From assembly GCF_900101165.1 (NCBI RefSeq), contig NZ_FNFK01000005.1:1-64000 (forward strand): 64,000 nt of DNA. The letters run 5' to 3'. Source of the stretch: Alkalibacterium thalassium. GTDB lineage: Bacteria; Bacillota; Bacilli; Lactobacillales; Carnobacteriaceae_A. A program made the translations under genes and the position numbers. This document shows, piece after piece, positions 57,748 through 64,000 of the stretch. The first letter of the stretch is position 1, and every line of letters starts with the position of its first letter. Under the pieces are notes generated by a model. It was not told the DNA's origin. It saw only the letters and a program-made list of their open reading frames with translations, and made no database searches.

Positions 57748-58365
57748 ATGAAAGATAGAGGATTGTTAATCGTTCTGTCCGGCCCGTCCGGGGTAGGAAA
57801 AGGAACAGTGAGAAAAGCTATTTTCGATAATTATTCAAATGAATTTGATTATTCCATATCAATGACCACACGCAAGAGACGTGAGGGTGAAAAAGAAGGC
57901 ATTGACTACTATTTCAGAACTAAAGAAGAGTTCGAACAGCTGATAGCTGAAGATGGTCTGCTGGAGTATGCTGAATATGTTGGAAACTACTATGGAACCC
58001 CATTGGAGTACGTCAATCAGACGCTGGATGAAGGTCGGGATGTCTTTTTGGAAATCGAGGTCCAGGGAGCTTTGAAAGTCCGAGAAAAAATGCCTGAGGG
58101 AATCTTTATATTTCTATCGCCACCGGATCTGGATGAACTTAAGTCAAGAATCGTCAACCGTGGAACAGACAGTGATGAAATGATTGAGAGACGAATGCAT
58201 AAAGCTGTAGAAGAACTTAAGCTGATTCAGTATTACGACTATGTGGTAGAAAACGATACAGTTAAAAATGCAGCAAGAAAAATCAGAAACATCATAGAAA
58301 GTGAACACCTCAAAGTGACAAGGAATTTAAGAGAGTACGCAGAAATTATAGAGGAGATGGAATAA
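57748..58365 (+). CDS. gmk: Guanylate kinase
   Basis: Gmk phosphorylates GMP to GDP. The 205-residue protein has the P-loop [10 protein letters not shown] (11-20) and the GMP-binding [10 protein letters not shown]-like block [11 protein letters not shown] (about 40). The stop codon is followed immediately by the rpoZ ATG, the standard gmk-rpoZ pair. Confidence 0.97.
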   Translation: MKDRGLLIVLSGPSGVGKGTVRKAIFDNYSNEFDYSISMTTRKRREGEKEGIDYYFRTKEEFEQLIAEDGLLEYAEYVGNYYGTPLEYVNQTLDEGRDVFLEIEVQGALKVREKMPEGIFIFLSPPDLDELKSRIVNRGTDSDEMIERRMHKAVEELKLIQYYDYVVENDTVKNAARKIRNIIESEHLKVTRNLREYAEIIEEME

Positions 58366-58578
58366 ATGCTGTTATACCCTTCACAGGATGATTTACTTAA
58401 AAAGATCGATTCGAAATATTCATTGGTGATACTGGCTGCCAAGAGAGCCAAACAACTTCACGACAATCCGTCAGCTGCTATGCTGGAAACGTACCAGAGT
58501 GTTAAAAATGTCGGGAAGGCCCTAGAAGAAATTAAATCCGGTGATCTGGTCATCGATCCGGATAGTCTTTCAAATTAA
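58366..58578 (+). CDS. rpoZ: RNA polymerase omega subunit
   Basis: RpoZ helps beta-prime fold and assemble. The 70-residue protein carries the conserved [14 protein letters not shown] segment (18-31). It abuts gmk and ends at the terminator at 58586. Confidence 0.95.
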   Translation: MLLYPSQDDLLKKIDSKYSLVILAAKRAKQLHDNPSAAMLETYQSVKNVGKALEEIKSGDLVIDPDSLSN

Positions 58579-58585
58579 ATCAATG

Positions 58586-58646
58586 AAACCTCTGATCGTC
58601 TGTTCATCAAAGATTTTTCTTTGCCGGACAAGTTCAGAGGTTTTTT
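58586..58646 (+). terminator. Terminator of gmk-rpoZ
   Basis: AAACCTCTGA (58586-58595) pairs with TCAGAGGTTT (58634-58643), followed by a T run. Confidence 0.88.
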
Positions 58647-58729
58647 CTAGTGTATAAACTGGGAAAGTACTATGAGGACACATAGGCTGAAAATTGGTAA
58701 ACTAATAAAAACAGCAATGAGGTGACGTA

Positions 58730-59929
58730 ATGATCAATGGAAAAAAGATAGCCCTGTATGTAACGGGAGGAATAGCTGTATACAAAGCAGTGGACTTGTT
58801 GAGAGAACTGATAAAAAATGGAGCAGAGGTAAGGGTGGCTATGACAAAAGGAGCAGCAGAGTTCGTCACACCCCTGACCTTTCAGATTCTGAGCAAACAT
58901 ACTGTTTATATTGATACATTTGCTGAAGACGACCCTAGTACAGTCAATCATATCAATTTGGCTGACTGGGCGGACTACTCTATAGTAGCGCCCCTTACTG
59001 CCAATACATTGGCAAAGATGGCACATGGGTTAGCTGATAATTTCGTGACATCAGCTCTTCTTGCAGTGACCCATCCAGTATTCACTGTACCTGCGATGAA
59101 TGGAAATATGTACAGAAATACCGTGACTCAGGAAAATATTGAGAAGCTTTCAGCTAGAGGAATAGGTGTCATGAGCCCTGATACTGGGTTTCTGGCTGAA
59201 GGGTACAGTGGAGAAGGACGTTTTCCTGAAAAATCCAGAATAATAGACGAGCTGGAAGCTTTTATCCGAGATTACTCTGAGAAGCTTCCTCTAAGAAACA
59301 AAAAAATCATTGTGACTGCTGGTGGAACAAAAGAACGGATCGATCCGGTCAGGTATATTACAAATGACTCGTCAGGAAAAATGGGACATGCATTGGCAGT
59401 GGAAGCCTGGAAGAGAGGAGCCGAAGTGGTATTGATCAGTGCAAGTCAGCTGGCTACACCAGATTATATTACGCGTGTCCCTGTTGAATCTGCTGAAGAG
59501 ATGCTGAGAACTGTGACTGATGAATTTGACGATGCGGATGCAGTGATCATGGCTGCTGCAGTATCCGATTATACGCCTGCTACCGTTGAAAAACAGAAGA
59601 TGAAGAAAAAAGATAGCCTCACATTATCATTCAGAAAAAACCCGGATATACTAAAAAGTCTAGGAGAAAAGAAAAAACCAGATCAGTTGCTCATCGGTTT
59701 TGCAGCTGAAACGGAAGATCTGATTCGATACGCAGAAAAGAAGCTGAATGATAAAAATGCTGACTTGATTATTGCCAATGACGTCGGGAAAAAAGACAGA
59801 GGCTTCAATGTTGATGAAAATGAAGTGACCATGCTGTCGAGAAAGTCGGAACCTGTTACGATAAGTTTGAGGAGCAAATCAGATGTTTCAGTCGAGGTCA
59901 TAGACTGGTTGGTCACTAATATGAACTGA
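58730..59929 (+). CDS. coaBC: Bifunctional phosphopantothenoylcysteine decarboxylase / phosphopantothenate-cysteine ligase
   Basis: CoaBC makes 4'-phosphopantetheine, the substrate of CoaD (14.8 kb). The 399-residue protein has an N-terminal FMN decarboxylase (about 1-180) with catalytic H74 in VNHINL and PAMN (121-124), and a C-terminal CTP-dependent ligase (about 188-399). The substrate-loop Cys expected in the LACG motif is replaced: residues 155-158 read LAEG, with E157. GAGGTGA precedes ATG 58730. It starts a run of closely spaced genes, coaBC-priA-fmt-rsmB. Confidence 0.94.
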   Translation: MINGKKIALYVTGGIAVYKAVDLLRELIKNGAEVRVAMTKGAAEFVTPLTFQILSKHTVYIDTFAEDDPSTVNHINLADWADYSIVAPLTANTLAKMAHGLADNFVTSALLAVTHPVFTVPAMNGNMYRNTVTQENIEKLSARGIGVMSPDTGFLAEGYSGEGRFPEKSRIIDELEAFIRDYSEKLPLRNKKIIVTAGGTKERIDPVRYITNDSSGKMGHALAVEAWKRGAEVVLISASQLATPDYITRVPVESAEEMLRTVTDEFDDADAVIMAAAVSDYTPATVEKQKMKKKDSLTLSFRKNPDILKSLGEKKKPDQLLIGFAAETEDLIRYAEKKLNDKNADLIIANDVGKKDRGFNVDENEVTMLSRKSEPVTISLRSKSDVSVEVIDWLVTNMN

Positions 59930-59942
59930 AAGGAAGAATCAG

Positions 59943-62357
59943 ATGGCATTATTTGCTGAAGTTATAGTGGACGTGCCTACGTTACAGACAAATCAGCCTT
60001 ATTCCTATAAAATCCCAGAGCGTTTTGAAGCGTTTATTCAGAAAGGCATGAGAGTGATCGTACCTTTTGGTAAGGGAAGCCGAACGGTCCAGGGCTTTGT
60101 CGTGGGCTTCAGTGATCAGACGACTTTTTCGGGCGATATAAAAGAAATCCAGTCCCTCATGGATAACTCGCCGGTACTGAGTGAAGAAATGATTACTCTT
60201 GGCAGCGACCTGGCTTATCAGACTTTCAGTTTTCAGATCAAATGCTATCAGACAATGCTTCCTGCTGTACTAAAAGCGCGTTATGTCAGAGTAATACGTG
60301 TTATCGATGAGATTGATGAAGACCTGCTGTTCGATTTGTTTAAAGGCAAAGATCGAATAAGCTGGGAAGAGGCTGAGAAAGCTGACAGCCTGGATATTGT
60401 CCTTAAACTGGAAAAAGAAAATAAAGTGCATATCGATTACCTCGTTACAGACAAGAGTACAGTCAAAAAAGAAAAATATGTCAGACCGTTATTGTCATAT
60501 GAGCACCTGGAAGAAATGAAGATGGGGATTCCGTCAAATGCGCACAAGCAGCTGATCCTTTTAAACCTGCTGCAGCAGATGGAAAAAGAAGAGGAGCAGC
60601 CTGTCACAGCATTTAAAGAACACGGTCTGTCCTTGTCTCATATTCGGACGGGAGAAGGAAAAGGCTGGTGTGAAGTTGTCGAGAAGGAAGTCCTGAGAGA
60701 TCCTTTTTCAGATATTACTTTTGAACAGAGTCAGCCGCTTTCTCTGACAGCCGATCAGAAATTGGCTTTCGACACGATCGATCGGGCTGTAAAGACTGAA
60801 CAGCATGAAGTCTTTCTGCTTCAGGGGGTGACAGGAAGCGGCAAGACGGAAGTTTATCTTCAGACGATTTCTGAAGTTCTAGAAAAGGATAAAGGGGCTC
60901 TCATGCTTGTACCTGAAATTGCCCTGACACCACAGATGGTCGAACGATTCAAAGGACGTTTCGGAGACCGTGTAGCTGTTCTGCACAGCGGCTTGTCTGA
61001 TGGCGAAAAGTATGATGAATGGAGAAAGATCGAGAGAGGACAGGCTCAAGTAGTGGTAGGCGCCCGTTCCAGTATTTTTGCGCCACTAAAAAAGATCGGG
61101 CTGATTATCATTGACGAAGAACACGAAACGACCTACAAGCAGGAAGAGTTTCCTAAATACCATGCCCGTGATGTAGCAGTCTGGCGGGGACAGTATCATA
61201 ACTGTCCTGTCCTGCTGGGAAGTGCAACGCCTTCTCTGGAATCAAGGGCGCGAGCGATGAAAGGAGTATATACCCTTCTGGAACTGAGTGAGCGGGCTAA
61301 CCAGGCTGCTATGCCGCAAGTTAAGGTTATCGATATGCGTGAGGAAGCTAAAAACGGTAACCGATCCACTTTTTCAGACGTGCTCCTGACTGAGCTGGAC
61401 AAGCGCATCCATAAGAATGAACAGGCTGTCCTGCTTTTGAACCGAAGAGGCTACTCATCGTTTGTCCTCTGTCGGGACTGCGGATACGTACTGGAATGTC
61501 CCAATTGTGACATATCTCAGACCCTTCATATGGATACTAAGACAATGAAGTGCCACTACTGCGGCCATGAAGAAGGGATTCCAAGAAACTGTCCGATATG
61601 TACAAGCCCTGCGATCCGTTACTACGGTACCGGGACTCAAAAAGTTGAAGAGGAACTGCAGGAGTATCTTCCAGACGCCCGCATCATTCGTATGGATGTT
61701 GATACTACAAGAAAAAAAGGGGCACATCAGAAACTGTTCAAGCGGTTTGAACAGAAACAGGCTGATATCTTGCTCGGGACTCAGATGATAGCCAAAGGTC
61801 TGGATTTTCCGGATGTCACTCTAGTTGGGGTCATTAATGCAGACACATCTCTTGGACTACCGGATTTCCGGTCTGCAGAAAAAACCTTTCAGCTGCTTAC
61901 TCAGGTGAGTGGGCGATCCGGACGTGGACAGAAGACTGGAGAAGTCATTGTCCAGTCTTACAATCCTGATCATTACGCCATTCAGAAAGCAAAGCATCAC
62001 GATTATGATTCATTTTTCAAAAAAGAGATGAATCTGAGACGGCTCAGTGAATACAGTCCTTATTATTTTCTGCTTAAGCTGTCAGTCAGTCATGAGAACG
62101 AAATGACTGCAGCTAAGAAAATTCATGAATTCATAGAGTTTTTGAAACCGTCTTTAAGTGAACAGGCTATTATATTAGGACCGACTCCAAAGTCCATTGC
62201 CAGAACACATAACCGCTATCATTTCCAGACGATCATCAAATATAAAAAAGAAGAGAAACTTAAAGAAAAGTGCCATGAGCTGCTGATGAATACCCAGAAA
62301 GAACAAGCTAAAGGTCTGTATATATCCTTGGACTATCATCCGCTCGACTTTATTTAA
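59943..62357 (+). CDS. priA: Primosomal protein N' (replication restart helicase PriA)
   Basis: PriA reloads the replisome at stalled forks. The 804-residue protein has the N-terminal 3'-DNA-binding domain, Walker A GVTGSGKTE (295-303), the DEEH box in IIDEEHETTYKQ, and eight zinc-binding cysteines from CRDCGYVLECPNC to CPIC (about 515-560). It starts 13 bases after coaBC behind AAAGGAAG. Confidence 0.97.
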   Translation: MALFAEVIVDVPTLQTNQPYSYKIPERFEAFIQKGMRVIVPFGKGSRTVQGFVVGFSDQTTFSGDIKEIQSLMDNSPVLSEEMITLGSDLAYQTFSFQIKCYQTMLPAVLKARYVRVIRVIDEIDEDLLFDLFKGKDRISWEEAEKADSLDIVLKLEKENKVHIDYLVTDKSTVKKEKYVRPLLSYEHLEEMKMGIPSNAHKQLILLNLLQQMEKEEEQPVTAFKEHGLSLSHIRTGEGKGWCEVVEKEVLRDPFSDITFEQSQPLSLTADQKLAFDTIDRAVKTEQHEVFLLQGVTGSGKTEVYLQTISEVLEKDKGALMLVPEIALTPQMVERFKGRFGDRVAVLHSGLSDGEKYDEWRKIERGQAQVVVGARSSIFAPLKKIGLIIIDEEHETTYKQEEFPKYHARDVAVWRGQYHNCPVLLGSATPSLESRARAMKGVYTLLELSERANQAAMPQVKVIDMREEAKNGNRSTFSDVLLTELDKRIHKNEQAVLLLNRRGYSSFVLCRDCGYVLECPNCDISQTLHMDTKTMKCHYCGHEEGIPRNCPICTSPAIRYYGTGTQKVEEELQEYLPDARIIRMDVDTTRKKGAHQKLFKRFEQKQADILLGTQMIAKGLDFPDVTLVGVINADTSLGLPDFRSAEKTFQLLTQVSGRSGRGQKTGEVIVQSYNPDHYAIQKAKHHDYDSFFKKEMNLRRLSEYSPYYFLLKLSVSHENEMTAAKKIHEFIEFLKPSLSEQAIILGPTPKSIARTHNRYHFQTIIKYKKEEKLKEKCHELLMNTQKEQAKGLYISLDYHPLDFI

Positions 62358-62376
62358 GAGGAAAGGGGTTTATCCT

Positions 62377-63321
62377 ATGTATAAAATAGTATTTATGGGA
62401 ACACCTGAATTTTCAGTACCGATACTGGAAGGACTTATACAGGAAGAAAATTACGAGGTGATTGGAGTTGTCACTCAGCCGGACCGTAAAGTGGGACGTA
62501 AAAAGGTGGTGACTCCGCCACCTGTTAAAAAGAAAGCCGTTGAACATGGCATTGCTGTTTTCCAACCGGAAAAACTGTCAGGATCCGAAGAGATGAATCA
62601 GGTGCTTGCGCTTGAACCTGATATCATCGTTACCGCTGCCTATGGACAGTATGTGCCGACGAAAATGCTTAAAGCGCCAAAGTATAAGGCAGTCAATGTG
62701 CACGCATCTCTGCTTCCAAAGTACAGAGGTGCGGCGCCTATTCATTATGCACTAATCAATGGGGATAGAGAAACAGGTGTAACCATCATGTACATGGAAA
62801 AGGAAATGGATGCAGGAGACATCATTTCCCAAAGGTCTCTGAGAATTGATCCGGAAGATACTGTTGGAACGCTTTTCGGTAAATTAAGTTTGATCGGTAG
62901 AGACCTCCTTCTGGACACCCTTCCGGATATCTTTTCCGGGACTCACACACCTACAAGTCAGGATTTGTCTGAAGTGACCTATTCACCGATGATTTCCAGA
63001 GAAGAAGAAAAAATCGACTGGACTAAGCGAGCAGAGACCATCGCTTTTAAAGTACGTGGAATGAATACATTTCCCGGAGCATATACCTTGCTGAAAGGTC
63101 AGAGATTCAAGATCTGGCGGGCAGAGGCAGTCAGTCAATCATCTGATAAAGAGCCTGGAACGATAGTCAGACTTACAAATAAGGACATGCAGATTCAGTG
63201 CGGAGAACAGACTGTCTTGTCCCTTAAGGAAGTTCAGCCATTCGGTAAGCCTAAAATGACGATAGAAGACTTTCTGTCCGGAGCAGTCAACCACTTAGAA
63301 GAAGGGGAACGATTTGAGTAA
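62377..63321 (+). CDS. fmt: Methionyl-tRNA formyltransferase
   Basis: Fmt formylates initiator Met-tRNA. The 314-residue protein has FMGTPEFSVPIL at the start, the folate-site NVHASLLPKYRGAAP (107-121) with catalytic H109, and a C-terminal OB fold from about 208. AGAGGAAAGGGG precedes ATG 62377. Its stop overlaps the rsmB start. Def, the enzyme that removes the formyl group, is at 4.2-4.8 kb. Confidence 0.97.
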   Translation: MYKIVFMGTPEFSVPILEGLIQEENYEVIGVVTQPDRKVGRKKVVTPPPVKKKAVEHGIAVFQPEKLSGSEEMNQVLALEPDIIVTAAYGQYVPTKMLKAPKYKAVNVHASLLPKYRGAAPIHYALINGDRETGVTIMYMEKEMDAGDIISQRSLRIDPEDTVGTLFGKLSLIGRDLLLDTLPDIFSGTHTPTSQDLSEVTYSPMISREEEKIDWTKRAETIAFKVRGMNTFPGAYTLLKGQRFKIWRAEAVSQSSDKEPGTIVRLTNKDMQIQCGEQTVLSLKEVQPFGKPKMTIEDFLSGAVNHLEEGERFE

Positions 63322-64000
63322 TCAGAAGATAAAGCAAAGCAGCCGTTACCTGGCTGTTGAAATTTTCGACAAGGTTGAAGCCAGTCAGGCATTCAGTAAT
63401 ATTGTACTGAACGATGTCCTCAGACAGAATCAGCTGTCTCCAGAAGATACACGTTTTCTGACTGAGCTGGTATATGGTGTCATTCAGAATAAGATGAAGC
63501 TGGATTATCAACTGGATCCATTTATCAGAAAACAGAAGAAAATAGATGGATGGGTCATGCAGCTGCTGCGTGTATCCTTATACCAAATCACACTTCTCGA
63601 TAAAATACCTATGCATGCGATAGTCAATGAAGCTGTTAATATTGCTAAGGTCAGAGGAAACAGAGGGATCGCAGGGTTTGTCAACGGCGTACTCCGTGCT
63701 ATTGAGCGAAAAGGCGTACGCTCAGCAGATGACATCAGTGAACCGATAAAAAAATTGTCCATTATGTACAGTTACCCTGAGTGGATCGTTACACTTCTAT
63801 CAGAAGAAGTTGGAATGGAAGAGACAGAACAAATACTCGATTCCTTATCTGACAAGGCCCGCTTAAGTTTAAGGGTTAACACGACACTCAAGTCTGTGGA
63901 AGACGTTCAGAGGCATCTGGAACTGGAAGGATTTGAAACTGAAAAGAGCAAAGTGTCTGCAAACGGACTGATTTGTCTGCGAGGTCTGCCTGTGCACTCG
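63314..64000 (+). CDS. rsmB: 16S rRNA (cytosine967-C5)-methyltransferase, 5' part
   Basis: The frame runs open from TTG 63314 to the window edge (229 codons) and is therefore partial. The translation begins MSNQKIKQSSRYLAVEIFDK and contains the NusB-like RNA-binding domain of RsmB/Sun, with VNEAVNIAK and GFVNGVLRAIERK (about 95-135). The linker and the beginning of the methyltransferase part follow (RLSLRVNT near 180). AAGGGG lies about eight bases before the TTG, which overlaps the end of fmt by eight bases. The catalytic cysteines lie beyond the window. Confidence 0.93.
   Translation, partial: MSNQKIKQSSRYLAVEIFDKVEASQAFSNIVLNDVLRQNQLSPEDTRFLTELVYGVIQNKMKLDYQLDPFIRKQKKIDGWVMQLLRVSLYQITLLDKIPMHAIVNEAVNIAKVRGNRGIAGFVNGVLRAIERKGVRSADDISEPIKKLSIMYSYPEWIVTLLSEEVGMEETEQILDSLSDKARLSLRVNTTLKSVEDVQRHLELEGFETEKSKVSANGLICLRGLPVHS

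Overview
The window is a 64 kb chromosomal segment of a low-to-moderate GC Gram-positive bacterium of the order Lactobacillales. The evidence is the gene order (typA-ylaN-ylbG-rsmD-coaD-ylbL, the comE locus, pyrR-B-C-carA-carB-pyrD-F-E, rpsO-pnp-rnjB, gmk-rpoZ-coaBC-priA-fmt-rsmB), the RNase J2-type paralogue, PyrR attenuators, a TPP riboswitch on thiT, an Enterococcus-type ntp V-ATPase operon and frequent GTG/TTG starts behind strong Shine-Dalgarno sequences. A salt- or alkali-adapted member of the Carnobacteriaceae or a relative is a reasonable guess, because a sodium-type V-ATPase, an OpuC osmolyte importer and cardiolipin synthase lie together; genus cannot be read from the sequence alone.

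Layout. 1-1633: an ISLre2-type insertion sequence. 1.7-4.8 kb: HAD phosphatase, tRNA-Ala(GGC), an internally duplicated DUF1576 membrane protein, and peptide deformylase on the minus strand. 5.2-10.2 kb: pyruvate dehydrogenase operon pdhABCD. 10.3-16.4 kb: inositol monophosphatase-family enzyme, typA, ylaN, ylbG, a gene-less IS200/IS605-like relic, rsmD, coaD and a PDZ/Lon-type protease. 16.8-24.0 kb: comEA, comEB, comEC, holA, rpsT, uvrB. 24.0-33.9 kb: de novo pyrimidine operon with two PyrR-type attenuators and no pyrK. 34.0-39.6 kb: rpsO, pnp, birA (minus), rnjB. 39.6-46.3 kb: TPP riboswitch-thiT, cls, opuCABCD, and a small minus-strand orphan gene under two LexA-like boxes. 46.5-56.2 kb: degV and ntpFIKECGABD. 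56.3-64.0 kb: patatin-like phospholipase, gmk, rpoZ, coaBC, priA, fmt and the 5' part of rsmB, which runs off the end.

How the genes work together. Most of the window is housekeeping: acetyl-CoA supply (Pdh), UMP synthesis (Pyr), RNA turnover (Pnp, RNase J2), translation initiation and termination chemistry (Fmt, Def), DNA uptake and repair (ComE, UvrB, PriA, HolA). The 40-56 kb stretch looks like a membrane and ion-homeostasis neighbourhood: NtpK keeps all five residues that bind Na+ in the Enterococcus hirae ring.

The least explained signals are (i) the orphan 107-residue protein with a promoter bracketed by LexA-like operators, (ii) a leader with mutually exclusive hairpins and an intrinsic terminator ahead of the V-ATPase operon, (iii) the highly structured IS605-like relic between ylbG and rsmD with two covarying hairpins, and (iv) hairpins inside the pdh and ntp operons. 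No CRISPR array, prophage, defence island or biosynthetic gene cluster was seen.
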